This document shows positions 7,059 through 15,327 of a stretch of 64,000 nt of DNA, one piece after another (the first letter of the stretch is position 1; each line of letters starts with the position of its first letter). The DNA lies in contig DASSKK010000001.1 of the NCBI GenBank assembly GCA_035690495.1, forward strand, positions 1 through 64,000, written 5' to 3'. The stretch is from DASSKK01 sp035690495. GTDB taxonomy: Bacteria; Actinomycetota; Actinomycetes; Propionibacteriales; Nocardioidaceae. The translations under genes were made by a program, and so were the position numbers. The notes under the pieces are model-generated. The model saw only the letters and a list, made by a program, of their open reading frames with translations. It was not told where the DNA came from and made no database searches.

Positions 7059-7403
7059 TCACACCGCGAGCACGCGGCGCAGTCCTTGTTCGACGTTGCG
7101 CATGAGACTCGGCGGTACCTGTCCTGCCCGGTCCGTGAGATCGGACTTGTTGAGCGTGACCAGCGCGGTGATGTTGACGACGGAGTCCCGGGGTAGCCCG
7201 CTTGTCGAAGCCGGGAGGAATACGTTGCCTGGCATGGTCGCGAGGGCGGTGTTGGAGGCGATCACGGCCGTGAGCACGGTGGCCAGACGGCTGTCGTTGT
7301 AGGGCTCGGACTGAACGACAAGCACGGGACGACGCTTGGCAGGTCGGCTGCCTGAGACGGGTCCGAGATCGGCCCAGTAGATGTCCGCGCGACGGCTCAC
7401 CAC
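7059..7403 (-). CDS. mazF: MazF-type endoribonuclease toxin
   Basis: A 114-residue PemK/MazF-fold protein. D-I-Y-W-A-D-L-G-P-V-x-G-S-R-P-A-K-R-R-P-V-L-V opens the barrel and carries the conserved G-S-R and R-P-V-L-V motifs. Later come T-A-V-I-A-S-N-T and S-V-V-N-I-T-A-L-V-T-L-N-K with the catalytic-loop Thr/Ser region. It would cleave mRNA. The start overlaps the 3' end of the antitoxin gene by 7 bp. Confidence 0.93.
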   Translation of the reverse strand: MVSRRADIYWADLGPVSGSRPAKRRPVLVVQSEPYNDSRLATVLTAVIASNTALATMPGNVFLPASTSGLPRDSVVNITALVTLNKSDLTDRAGQVPPSLMRNVEQGLRRVLAV

Positions 7404-7645
7404 TCGTCGTCCGCGGCGGCCAACAGGCGGTGACCGGCCGCTACCGCGTCTGTGGTCGACTCGTCCGCTATGCCGAGCCGTGTGAGGGCGTCATCGATCT
7501 GGCCGGTCAGCGACTGGGCGTCCAGTTCGTCGAGGTAGTGCTGGGCGGCGCGCGCGAAGAACTCCGAGCGGCTCATGCCCAGGTCGGTGGCGCGCTGGGA
7601 GGCGCGCTGGTACGTCTCGTCCGGCATGGAGATGGCTGTCTTCAT
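7397..7645 (-). CDS. mazE: MazE-type ribbon-helix-helix antitoxin
   Basis: An 82-residue protein with the RHH opening M-K-T-A-I-S-M-P-D-E-T-Y-Q-R-A-S and G-M-S-R-S-E-F-F-A-R-A-A-Q-H-Y-L. An acidic tail ends D-D-E-W and would bind MazF. ATG at 7645 was chosen over upstream in-frame starts because the RHH domain starts exactly there. The upstream sequence is AT-rich, with ATAC-N6-ATAC on the minus strand, a plausible promoter/operator. Confidence 0.9.
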   Translation of the reverse strand: MKTAISMPDETYQRASQRATDLGMSRSEFFARAAQHYLDELDAQSLTGQIDDALTRLGIADESTTDAVAAGHRLLAAADDEW

Positions 7646-7699
7646 GCCACGAAGTATAACTCGGTATGACCATCGGATCTGACCCTCGCTGCTGGGTTG

Positions 7700-7921
7700 T
7701 CGCGGACTGGAGTCGGCTGCGGGGCCGTTTCGGCTGACATCGGCAGGCCGATAGGACAAGGTGGGCACTGCACAGGAGTCTCGATCACGGAGGTACCCCA
7801 GTTGAGCAGCCTGGGCAGTTTCGTCTGGTCCATCGCTGACCAGAACGCGCCCGGCCGGGAGCAGCTGGTGGTCGACATCGCCACGTGGTTCTACCGGACC
7901 GCGGTCGAGGCTGCCAGCTGA
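7700..7921 (+). pseudogene. Possible relic of a type I methyltransferase (HsdM) N-terminus
   Basis: The stretch 7646-7985 has no complete gene. A short frame ending at 7921 contains L-S-S-L-G-S-F-V-W-S-I-A-D-Q (7802-7843). This matches the very conserved HsdM N-terminus but is not followed by the rest of that enzyme. It may be a remnant of a lost restriction-modification locus next to the MazEF pair. It could be chance. Confidence 0.3.
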
Positions 7922-7985
7922 TGCCCCCGCTCGCTCTGTGCGCCCCCGCTGTGCGGCGCATGAGCAGGGGGATAACGTCGAGGAC

Positions 7986-9011
7986 ATGCGTGCTGTCCAA
8001 TACTCAGTGACCGGTGACCCCGACGTACTCACCCTCGCCGAGCGCGAGATCCCCGAGCCCGGGCCGGGCGAGGTCCGCGTCCGGATCCACCGGTCGGGGG
8101 TGAACCCGACGGACTGGAAGACCCGCCGCGGCGGGGAGCCCGGGACGGCCGTCGACCCGGCGCAGGTGCCCAACCAGGACGGCGCGGGCGTCGTCGACGC
8201 CGTGGGACAGGGTGTCGAGACGGCGTTGAACGGCCTACGGGTGTGGATCTGGGAGGCCGCCTACCAGCGTCCGTCGGGCGGGACCGCCCAGGAGTACGCC
8301 GTGCTGCCCCGGACCCACGTGCGGCTGCTGCCCGACGTGGCCTCCTTCGACATGGGAGCCGCCTTGGCGGTGCCGTTCATGACCGCGCACCGGTGTCTCA
8401 CCGTGACCGAGGACGGCCCGGAGCATCTGGGCCCGGGCACCCTGGAAGGCCGCACCGTGCTCGTGGCCGGAGGAGCCGGAGCGGTCGGGAACGCCGCGAT
8501 CCAGCTCGCCAAGTGGTCGGGCGCGTCGGTGATCACCACGATCAGCAGCCCGGAGAAGGCCAACCTGGCTGGGCGGGCCGGCGCCGACCATGTCATCGAC
8601 TACAAGCGCCAGGACGTCGTCGGCGAGGTGCGCGAGATCGCACCGGACGGCGTACACACTATCGTCGAGGTCTCGCCAGCGGTCAATGCCGGCATCGACG
8701 CGCAGGTGATCGCCAACGGCGGCTCGATCGCGGTGTACGCCAACAACGGCGGCACCTCGATGGACCTCGAGATCCGTCCGCAGATGGCCTCCAACGCCCG
8801 GTGGCAGTTCATCCTGCTCTACACCGCGCCGGAGAGCTGGCGGGCGCGCGCACTCGAGGACGTCGACGCGGCCCTGCTCGGCGGGGGCGTGCGTATCGGT
8901 GAGAACGCGGGTCTGCCGCTGCACCACTACTCGCTCGACCAGGCGGCCGAGGCGCACGCGGCCGTCGAGGGCGGCGCCGTGGGCAAGGTGCTCATCGACG
9001 TCGTGCCCTAG
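7986..9011 (+). CDS. NADPH:quinone oxidoreductase-like (zinc-free MDR family)
   Basis: A 341-residue medium-chain dehydrogenase/reductase. The N-terminal GroES-like domain has R-E-I-P-E-P-G-P-G-E-V-R-V-R-I-H and the G-V-N-P-T-D-W-K-T-R-R-G motif of quinone reductases. There are no catalytic zinc ligands. The Rossmann motif V-A-G-G-A-G-A-V-G-N-A-A-I-Q-L-A-K lies near residue 160. It would reduce quinones or reactive enones with NADPH. ATG at 7986 starts M-R-A-V-Q-Y, the family start; an in-frame start 16 codons upstream adds nothing conserved. Confidence 0.9.
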   Translation: MRAVQYSVTGDPDVLTLAEREIPEPGPGEVRVRIHRSGVNPTDWKTRRGGEPGTAVDPAQVPNQDGAGVVDAVGQGVETALNGLRVWIWEAAYQRPSGGTAQEYAVLPRTHVRLLPDVASFDMGAALAVPFMTAHRCLTVTEDGPEHLGPGTLEGRTVLVAGGAGAVGNAAIQLAKWSGASVITTISSPEKANLAGRAGADHVIDYKRQDVVGEVREIAPDGVHTIVEVSPAVNAGIDAQVIANGGSIAVYANNGGTSMDLEIRPQMASNARWQFILLYTAPESWRARALEDVDAALLGGGVRIGENAGLPLHHYSLDQAAEAHAAVEGGAVGKVLIDVVP

Positions 9012-9090
9012 GAGCGCCCGGGTCGGCCATGGTGAATGCTGGTCGAACTGGTGAACGGAAAGTGTCGGTGGGGTGCGGTTGACTCGTGCC

Positions 9091-10362
9091 ATGTCGATTC
9101 AACAGTTGCGAGTTCCGACCGTGGTGGATGCGTTGAGCAGTGCCCAGGGAGAGGTGAGGGTCGCGGCGGGAGTTCCTCCGGGGGCGTTGGGTGAGGATGA
9201 GCTGATCTCTGCCCTGTCCGTGGCGGCGGCCTTGGAGTCGCAGGTGACTGCGCTGAAGCTCTCGCTGTTGCAGGAGGCCGATGAGCGCGAGATCGCCCGC
9301 AGGAGTGGTGAGACCGGCACGGATGCGTGGGCCTCGAAGCTGACCGGTGACACCGGGGCGGTGATGCGCGGCGGGATCTGGCTGGCCCGGATGCTCAAGG
9401 AGAAGTACGACCTGACTCGGGAGGCGTTCGCCGAGGGCGGCATCAACGAGGCGCAGGCTCGGGTGATCGTCAAGGCTGCCGAGCAGATGCCGGACGGGGC
9501 CGATCCGGAGGAGCGGCGTGCCGCCGAGGAGACGCTGGTGGCCAAGGCGGTCAACGGGATGAACCCGAAGGGGCTGCGGCAGGCGGCGCGGCGGATGCTG
9601 GACACGGTCAACCCCCGGCTCGCCGACGAGCAGGAGGCCTCGATGCTCGACAACGAGAACCAGCGGGCCGAGCGGGAGACCTACCTGCACTTGTGGGACA
9701 ACGGCAACGGGACCTTCTCCGGGAAGTTCACCCTGCCCGAGCTGCACGGGGCGTTGCTGCGTGCCGCGCTGGAGCGGCTGACCTCGCCGCGTCGGCTGGG
9801 ACGCAACAAGGCCGGCAAGCTCGTGGTCGACCAGAGCGTCGAGGACGGCGAGGGGCTGAACTGGTACGAGAAGATGGGTTCGGCGCTGTGCGAGATCATC
9901 GAGCACCTGCCCACCGACGGGTTCTCCTCGATCGGCACCGCATTGCTGGTCAAGATCGACTTGGAGCATCTCGAGGACGGCCTCGCCGGAGCCAGCCTGG
10001 ACTCCGGGACCCGGATCTCGGTGTCCCAGGCGCGACGGCTGGCGTGCAACGCGGGGATCTTGCCGGCGGTGCTGGGCGGGAAGTCCTGCATCCTCGACCT
10101 CGGCCGTGAGCGGCGGCTGTTCAGCCCAGCACAACGCAAGGCCTGCGCCTTGCGCTACGACACCTGCGGGGTGGAGGGATGCGAGCGTCCGTTCGCCTGG
10201 TGCGACCTGCACCACATGGTTCCGTGGAGCGTGCTGGGCGAGACCGACCTGGACAATGCGATCCCGCTGTGTGGCTACCACCACCAGCGTGCCCACGACG
10301 AGGCGTTCGTCGTCACACGTCTCGACTCCGGCGAGGTCCGGCTGCGGCGGCGACGCCGATGA
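9091..10362 (+). CDS. DUF222 / HNH endonuclease domain protein (13E12-type)
   Basis: About 423 residues. The N-terminal DUF222 region is largely helical (A-L-E-S-Q-V-T-A-L-K, G-G-I-N-E-A-Q-A-R-V-I-V). The C-terminal HNH domain has C-G-V-E-G-C-E-R-P, then D-L-H-H-M-V-P-W-S-V and N-A-I-P-L-C-G-Y-H-H-Q-R-A-H, giving the two zinc Cys pairs and the HNH residues. This family is multicopy in mycobacteria and Nocardioides-like actinobacteria and is related to REP13E12. Function unknown. A cluster of hairpin repeats begins at its stop codon. GTG at 9073 is an alternative start. Confidence 0.88.
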   Translation: MSIQQLRVPTVVDALSSAQGEVRVAAGVPPGALGEDELISALSVAAALESQVTALKLSLLQEADEREIARRSGETGTDAWASKLTGDTGAVMRGGIWLARMLKEKYDLTREAFAEGGINEAQARVIVKAAEQMPDGADPEERRAAEETLVAKAVNGMNPKGLRQAARRMLDTVNPRLADEQEASMLDNENQRAERETYLHLWDNGNGTFSGKFTLPELHGALLRAALERLTSPRRLGRNKAGKLVVDQSVEDGEGLNWYEKMGSALCEIIEHLPTDGFSSIGTALLVKIDLEHLEDGLAGASLDSGTRISVSQARRLACNAGILPAVLGGKSCILDLGRERRLFSPAQRKACALRYDTCGVEGCERPFAWCDLHHMVPWSVLGETDLDNAIPLCGYHHQRAHDEAFVVTRLDSGEVRLRRRRR

Positions 10363-10768
10363 AGCCTTCAAAGGCATCAACGGCCCACTCGGCGCCGACC
10401 CGGTGAAGCCTTCAAAGGCATCAAGGCCGCGGACCCGGCGCCGACCGGGGTGAAGCCCTCAAACGCCTCAACGGTTCCGGCCCGGCGTGACGACTGCGTC
10501 GTCGCGCACGCCGAGACCGTGCTCACGGCCCGGAAGGCATCGGCGGCGCCGACCGGTGAAGCCTTCAAAGGCATCAACGGTCCCGGCCCCGGCGGCGACG
10601 GCGCCGGTGAAGCCTTCAAAGGCATCAACGGCCCACTCGGCGCCGACCCGGTGAAGCCTTCAAAGGCATCAAGGCCGCGGGCCCGGCGCCGACCGGGGTG
10701 AAGCCTTCAAACGCCTCAACGGTCCCGGCCCGGCAGTGACCAGAGTGAAGCCTTCAAAGGCATCAACG
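10361..10768 (+). repeat. Eight-copy hairpin repeat cluster (GTGAAGCCTTCAAAGGCATC)
   Basis: The gene-less stretch 10363-10783 holds eight copies of a ~24-bp unit based on TGAAGCCTTCAAAGGCATCA plus ACGG or AGG. Starts are near 10361, 10403, 10450, 10556, 10607, 10651, 10699 and 10745. Each unit is an imperfect palindrome (TGA-A-GCCTT-CA-AAGGC-A-TCA). Copies 1-3 and 5-7, with their GC-rich spacers, are nearly identical, so a block of ~130 bp was duplicated. No coding function is apparent. Confidence 0.85.
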
Positions 10769-10783
10769 GCGGGGGCCACCGGC

Positions 10784-11776
10784 TCAGGGGCGCAGCACCA
10801 GCCGACCCCGCGTCCCGTCGTGCATCCGGGGCGTCCGCCCGGACTCCACCATGGCGTGGGCGCGGACGGTGTCGGCGAAGCCGAGCACCTCGCCGACGCT
10901 GACCTCCAGCGGGCGCTGGGCGTGACGCACGTTGATCCACTCCGCCGCCGCGGCGAGCTCGGAGACGGTCATCGCGCTCATCACGAACCCGAGCAGCTGC
11001 GTCTCCCGGGTGTAGAAGCGCCACACGTCGAGCTCCACCGTGCCGCGCCCGGCGACCAGCACCACCCGCCCGCGTGCCTCGAGCGACTCGAAGGCGGCGG
11101 CGACATCGACATGGCCGGTGGTGTCGACGAGTACGTCGATGCCGTCCGGGCCGGCGGTGGCAGCCCGACGTGGGGCGTCCTCTGCTTCTGCGACAACCAC
11201 GTCCGCCGCGCCGAGCGAGCGGAGCGGGTCCGCTGCCCTCTCGTCGCGCACCACGGCGAGAACCCGGGCGCCGTAGGCCGCGGCGACCTGCACCAGGCAC
11301 ATCCCGGCCGCTCCATTGGCGCCGATGACAGCCACGGTCTCGCCGGGGCGCACGCGCGCGCGGCCTGACACGATCCCGTGCGCGGTCGCGCCCGGATGCA
11401 ACGCAGCCACGAACGGCACCGGGTCCGCATCGGCAGGCAGGGGATAGAGCCGGTCGTGCTCGACCGGGACCAGCTCCGCAGTGGCACCGGGGCGTCCGCC
11501 GTACCCGGCGGAGTTCGTCCACACCCGCTCGCCGGGCCGGAAGCCGGAGACACCAGCGCCGAGATCGACGACCGTGCCGACCAGGTCACGTCCGACCACG
11601 AGCGGGAACGACACCGGCGTACGCCAGCGCCCCGACCTCACGAACGTGTCGACGGCGTCGACCGCGACGGCCTCCACGCGCACGAGCACCTGCCCCGCAG
11701 CCGCCTCCGGATCGGGCAGTACGTCGTACCGGATCGCCTCTGCGGGCCCGAACTCCTCGACGTACGCCGCCCTCAT
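10784..11776 (-). CDS. Quinone oxidoreductase-like MDR protein
   Basis: A 330-residue zinc-independent medium-chain reductase. N-terminal M-R-A-A-Y-V-E-E-F-G-P-A-E-A-I is followed by G-R-D-L-V-G-T-V-V-D-L-G. The nucleotide-binding V-A-V-I-G-A-N-G-A-A-G-M-C-L-V-Q-V-A lies near residue 155. Predicted role: NADPH-dependent reduction of quinones or enones. It is distinct in sequence from the paralogue at 7986. Its ATG overlaps the stop of the upstream DUF72 gene (ATGA), so the two form an operon. Confidence 0.9.
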   Translation of the reverse strand: MRAAYVEEFGPAEAIRYDVLPDPEAAAGQVLVRVEAVAVDAVDTFVRSGRWRTPVSFPLVVGRDLVGTVVDLGAGVSGFRPGERVWTNSAGYGGRPGATAELVPVEHDRLYPLPADADPVPFVAALHPGATAHGIVSGRARVRPGETVAVIGANGAAGMCLVQVAAAYGARVLAVVRDERAADPLRSLGAADVVVAEAEDAPRRAATAGPDGIDVLVDTTGHVDVAAAFESLEARGRVVLVAGRGTVELDVWRFYTRETQLLGFVMSAMTVSELAAAAEWINVRHAQRPLEVSVGEVLGFADTVRAHAMVESGRTPRMHDGTRGRLVLRP

Positions 11777-12597
11777 CCGTCGAGCCTCGCAATCAGCCGC
11801 AGCGCGTCATGGGGCGCGAAGCCCTTGGCGTCGTTGTCGAAGAACACGTAGACGTCCTCGCTACTCTCGGCCCAGCCGCGGAACGTCGCGGCCCAACCGT
11901 CCAGCGCCTCGTCGGAGTACCCGCTCGCGTAGAGCTCCGCTTCGCCGTGCAGGCGCGCGTAGCGGAACGATCCGGTGGCGGCATCGACCTTCGGCCACCG
12001 GCCGGCCGTGTCGGCGAGCACGCACGCGATGTCGAACCGGCGCATCAGCACATAGGCCCGCTCGTCGCAGAACGTGTCGCTGCGGAACTCGAGCGCGTGA
12101 CGGATCGGACGGTCGGCGTCGGCGACCGTCAGCGCGCGGTCGTCGGGGACCTTGTCGTCGTGCGCCTTGGCCAGGGCGGCCGCCTCGAGGGAGGTGCGGG
12201 GCAGCAGCGCGAAGAACGACTCGAGCCGGGCAGCGTCGAACGCCAGGTTCTCAGGCAGCTGCCACAGAATCGGTCCGAGCCTCGGGCCAAGCGCCAGCAC
12301 CCCGGAGGCGAAGAAGTTCGCCAGCGCGACCTCCACGCCGGCCAGGCGCTTCATGTGGGTGATGAAGCGCCCGCCCTTGACCGCGAACACGAAGTCGTCG
12401 GGGGTCTGCCCTGCCCAGGCGGCATACGACGAGGGTCGTTGCAGCGAGTAGAACGAGCCGTTGATCTCGATCGCGGTCAGCCGGCCGGCGGCGTAGCTCA
12501 GCTCCTCGCGCTGCACCAGCCCGCGCGGATAGAAGTCGCCGCGCCATCCCGGATAGGTCCATCCGGAGACGCCGACGCGGATCCGGCCCATCGGCAT
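11773..12597 (-). CDS. DUF72 (YecE-like) protein
   Basis: A 274-residue TIM-barrel-like DUF72 protein. Hallmarks are R-V-G-V-S-G-W-T-Y-P-G-W at residues ~6-17, E-I-N-G-S-F-Y-S-L-Q, F-A-V-K-G-G-R-F-I-T-H, L-W-Q-L-P-E-N-L, and C-terminal Y-V-F-F-D-N-D-A-K-G-F-A-P. Biochemical role unknown, though the family is very widespread. It is co-transcribed and translationally coupled with the following oxidoreductase. Confidence 0.93.
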   Translation of the reverse strand: MPMGRIRVGVSGWTYPGWRGDFYPRGLVQREELSYAAGRLTAIEINGSFYSLQRPSSYAAWAGQTPDDFVFAVKGGRFITHMKRLAGVEVALANFFASGVLALGPRLGPILWQLPENLAFDAARLESFFALLPRTSLEAAALAKAHDDKVPDDRALTVADADRPIRHALEFRSDTFCDERAYVLMRRFDIACVLADTAGRWPKVDAATGSFRYARLHGEAELYASGYSDEALDGWAATFRGWAESSEDVYVFFDNDAKGFAPHDALRLIARLDG

Positions 12598-12610
12598 GGC
12601 GTCCGGCCCG

Positions 12611-12745
12611 TCACCGCCGCTTGCGCTGCTCCAGCGCCCGGCGTACCCGCGCGTCGGACTGTCCCAGCATCTTGGCCATGATCGGGACCCGGAACCTCCA
12701 GGCCACGAATCCGGCGACGACGATCAGCACGATCACCCACAACAT
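12611..12745 (-). CDS. Small single-span membrane protein, 44 aa
   Basis: A short gene beginning M-L-W-V-I-V-L-I-V-V-A-G-F-V-A-W-R-F-R-V. One transmembrane helix (residues 2-16) is followed by a basic cytoplasmic tail ending Q-S-D-A-R-V-R-R-A-L-E-Q-R-K-R-R. ATG at 12745 and TGA at 12611. It lies 13 bp upstream of the DUF72 gene, same strand, probably in that operon. Function unknown. The helix plus strongly charged tail argues that it is real despite its size. Confidence 0.6.
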   Translation of the reverse strand: MLWVIVLIVVAGFVAWRFRVPIMAKMLGQSDARVRRALEQRKRR

Positions 12746-12804
12746 GTGGTGAAGCCTACGTCGGGCGGTTGCCGCCGCCCTCCCGCCCCGGCGATGATGA
12801 CCGG

Positions 12805-13590
12805 ATGGGGAGACTCGACGACCTGCTCGAGCGGCGCCGGTACGCCTGTCGGCTCACGGCCGACCGGGCCCTGGAGACTCTCGACGAGGCGGAGGGTCTC
12901 CTGCTCGACCGCGGCATGCTGACGCGTGCCACCGACTGCGCGCTGCCGAGCCTGTTCGAGGCCTGTCACGAGGAGCCGTACGCCGTCGACAAGCCCGGCT
13001 TCGGGCAGTGGCCGGCCACGAAGTTCGGGTGGTACGGCGAGCTCGGGTCTCGCGGCCACCCGATCCTGGCCGTGCACCGCGGCAAGAACCTGATGGTCAC
13101 AGCCGAGGTGGCCGCGCTGCTCGACCCGGTCTGCCGCGCCGAGATCGACCGGATGCGTGCGCTCGATCCGGACTGGCGGCGGCTTCTGGACCACCTTGCC
13201 GAGGCGGGTCCGTCGGAGCTGGGCGACCTCCAGATGGAGCTGGCGCTGAAGCCCAAGGAGCTCAAGCGGCTGCGCTCACCGCTCGAACGGTGCGGCGCGG
13301 TGGTGTCGCGTCCGCTTGTCTACGACGAGCCGCACGTGCACACCAGCGAGCTGGCCCGCTGGGACCAGGTGCATCCGACCGCCGAGCACGGCGTCGACCC
13401 CGCGGTCGCCCTCGAGTCGCTGGTCGTGGCCGGGGTGCACGCAGCGGTCGTCGCCCCGGAGAGGGAGCTGGGCCGCTGGTTCTCCTGGCAGTGGCACTGG
13501 CGCGACGACCTCGTCGACCGGCTCCTCGCCGACGGCCGCCTCGAGCGCCCCGAACCGGGATGGGTGACGTGCGCCGACGCGTCGGCGTGA
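12805..13590 (+). CDS. Conserved hypothetical protein (AlkZ-related winged-helix-like)
   Basis: A 261-residue soluble protein with no signal peptide. The C-terminal half has a winged-helix-like stretch (L-G-D-L-Q-M-E-L-A-L-K-P-K-E-L-K-R-L-R-S, residues ~140-160). It ends in a segment rich in W and D, including F-S-W-Q-W-H-W-R-D-D-L-V-D-R-L. The pattern resembles proteins annotated as AlkZ-related (DNA glycosylase-like) in actinobacteria; I hold that loosely. ATG at 12805 is preferred over 12769 because upstream residues are low-complexity. Confidence 0.7.
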   Translation: MGRLDDLLERRRYACRLTADRALETLDEAEGLLLDRGMLTRATDCALPSLFEACHEEPYAVDKPGFGQWPATKFGWYGELGSRGHPILAVHRGKNLMVTAEVAALLDPVCRAEIDRMRALDPDWRRLLDHLAEAGPSELGDLQMELALKPKELKRLRSPLERCGAVVSRPLVYDEPHVHTSELARWDQVHPTAEHGVDPAVALESLVVAGVHAAVVAPERELGRWFSWQWHWRDDLVDRLLADGRLERPEPGWVTCADASA

Positions 13591-13600
13591 GGCCGGAGTC

Positions 13601-14404
13601 TCAGCAGGCGTGGCCGTACGTCGAGCGGTGCAGCCGGGGCGCGTCGATCGACCGGGCGTTGCGGCGCTCGAGGGTGTAGTAGCGGATCCAGTCCATCTGC
13701 ATCCGCCCGGGGTTCATCTGCTTGCCGGGAGTCGCGACGAGCCGGAACCGCACGCGGTACTTGATGCCCGACGTGACCGCGGGACGGCGCTCGGTCCGGC
13801 GCACCTGCGCGTCGACGAACCAGGAGACGTGCGACTTGGTGACCTCGACGGCGTAGGTGTGGAAGTGCCCTGGCCCGAGGTTGCGGCGCAGGCTTGCGGA
13901 GAACTTGTCGTCGGGCAGCGTGCGCACCGACATGTGTGCGCGGTGGGCACCGAGCTTGTAGCTGGCCAGCACGATGTTGCGTGCTCCGCAGTGGTAGCGG
14001 GCGCCGGCGGTCGGGATCAGCTCGGCGACGACGCGGTACGGCGTGTGGCCGGTGCTGTACTGGTTGGCGCGCACGCGGGTCTCCCACCGCCCGTACCGCC
14101 GGGCGTGCCCGGTGAGCGTGGCGCTGGTCGTGTGCGGCCGGCGGCCGGCCTCGATGGTGAGCATGCCGTGCTGGTTGCGCACCTGCTTCGGACGGTTGAC
14201 GTGCCAGGACCGCCACAGCGGCTCGGTGAAACCGTCGTGCCACTGGGAGTTCCCCCACCGGTAGACCTTGCCGGCGTTGGTCGGGTGCCCCGCGGCCGAG
14301 GCGGTGGGTACGACGAGCACGGTGGCGAGCGCGGTGGTGCCGACGGCCAGGCCGGAGAGCAACGCGAGGGGCAGGGCGCGACGCAGCACGCGGGTGAAGG
14401 GCAT
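13601..14404 (-). CDS. Secreted GH16-like (concanavalin-fold) protein
   Basis: A 267-residue exported protein with a Sec signal peptide (positive start M-P-F-T-R-V-L-R-R, hydrophobic core A-L-L-S-G-L-A-V-G, cleavage near T-A-S-A-A). The mature part resembles glycoside hydrolase family 16: Y-G-R-W-E-T-R-V-R-A, then V-V-A-E-L-I-P-T, then F-H-T-Y-A-V-E-V-T-K-S-H-V-S-W-F-V-D, and M-Q-M-D-W-I-R-Y-Y near the end. I do not see the E-x-D-x-x-E catalytic motif, so it may bind polysaccharide rather than cleave it. Confidence 0.75.
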   Translation of the reverse strand: MPFTRVLRRALPLALLSGLAVGTTALATVLVVPTASAAGHPTNAGKVYRWGNSQWHDGFTEPLWRSWHVNRPKQVRNQHGMLTIEAGRRPHTTSATLTGHARRYGRWETRVRANQYSTGHTPYRVVAELIPTAGARYHCGARNIVLASYKLGAHRAHMSVRTLPDDKFSASLRRNLGPGHFHTYAVEVTKSHVSWFVDAQVRRTERRPAVTSGIKYRVRFRLVATPGKQMNPGRMQMDWIRYYTLERRNARSIDAPRLHRSTYGHAC

Positions 14405-14463
14405 GCCGGCCACCGTATGCGACGCCGGAGTGCTTGTCAGCCGGACGGTGTCGGCGGCTGCGG

Positions 14464-14853
14464 TCAGCCGGACCCGGCGAACGGGGCGGGCGGGCTGTCC
14501 ACGTTGACGGTCGGCACGCCGCCGCCGGCGCGAACGATCACCGCCTGCGAGGTCTGGTCGGTGGGGTTGCTCTCCCGGTGCACGGTGTGGGCCGGCACGT
14601 GCACGAAGTCGCCGGCGACCGCGTCGACGTACCCCTCGTGTCCCTCGAACTCCAGGCGCAGCACGCCCGAGACGACGTACAGCGCGGTCTCGTTCCCGTC
14701 GTGGTGGTGCCAGCCGGAGACCGCCCCCGGCAGGGTCTCCACGCGCCCGGTCCACAGCTCGGCGAGCTCGAAGGCGAGGCTGCGCTGCATCCCCGGTGTC
14801 TGGTCGGCTTCGGTCAGCTCGCTCGCCTTGATGACGCGGACCGGGGGGCTCAC
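14464..14853 (-). CDS. Cupin-domain protein
   Basis: A 129-residue single-domain cupin. G-W-H-H-H-D-G-N-E-T (residues ~42-51) supplies motif-1 metal ligands, and P-A-H-T-V-H-R-E-S (~85-93) is motif 2. It may be a small metal-dependent dioxygenase, isomerase or sensor. GTG at 14853 overlaps the stop of the upstream VOC gene by four bases (GTGA), giving a start consistent with coupling. Confidence 0.85.
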   Translation of the reverse strand: MSPPVRVIKASELTEADQTPGMQRSLAFELAELWTGRVETLPGAVSGWHHHDGNETALYVVSGVLRLEFEGHEGYVDAVAGDFVHVPAHTVHRESNPTDQTSQAVIVRAGGGVPTVNVDSPPAPFAGSG

Positions 14854-15266
14854 GTTGCGGATGACCCGGCGATGTTGACCAGCCAGGCGATGCCGAAGCG
14901 GTCGGTGCACATGCCGAACTCGTCGCCCCACATCTGCTTCTCCATCGGCACTGTGACCGTGCCGGACCCGGACAGCTTCGCCCAGTAGCCGCGCAGCTCC
15001 TCGGCGTCGTCGCCGCTGAGGCTGATCGAGACGTTGTCGCCGGGGTGGAACTCCGAGCCGGGTGCGGTGTCGGCCCCCATCAGCGTGAACCCGCCGGGCG
15101 TCTCGAGCATGCCGTGCATGATGCGGTCTGCGTACGGCGTGTCCTTGTCGCCGAACTCGCCGAACGTGCTGAGCGCGGGCGTCCCGCCGAGGACGTCGGC
15201 GTAGAACTCCATGGCGGCGCGGGCGTCGCCGTCGAACGATAGGTAGGGGTTGAGTCGTGAGGCCAC
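14850..15266 (-). CDS. VOC-family (PhnB/glyoxalase-like) protein
   Basis: A 138-residue vicinal-oxygen-chelate fold protein: L-N-P-Y-L-S-F-D-G-D-A-R-A-A-M-E-F-Y at the start, then G-G-F-T-L-M-G-A-D and V-S-I-S-L-S-G-D-D. A C-terminal M-W-G-D-E-F-G-M-C-T-D-R-F-G-I-A-W completes the PhnB-like signature. The substrate is not predictable. It is the first gene of a two-gene unit with the cupin protein. Confidence 0.9.
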   Translation of the reverse strand: MASRLNPYLSFDGDARAAMEFYADVLGGTPALSTFGEFGDKDTPYADRIMHGMLETPGGFTLMGADTAPGSEFHPGDNVSISLSGDDAEELRGYWAKLSGSGTVTVPMEKQMWGDEFGMCTDRFGIAWLVNIAGSSAT

Positions 15267-15327
15267 GAGAGGCTCCTCGCTAGGACGGATGAGAGTCCCA
15301 CAGCCTAGTCATGGCCCGCCCCGGCGG

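Noticed and set aside
8992..10380. A 462-codon minus-strand frame opposite the DUF222/HNH gene
   Set aside because: Shadow frame; the plus strand encodes the full HNH zinc-binding motif.
10361..10768. The repeat cluster as a CRISPR array
   Set aside because: Units are degenerate, spacing is irregular, spacers are themselves GC-rich and duplicated, and there are no cas genes.
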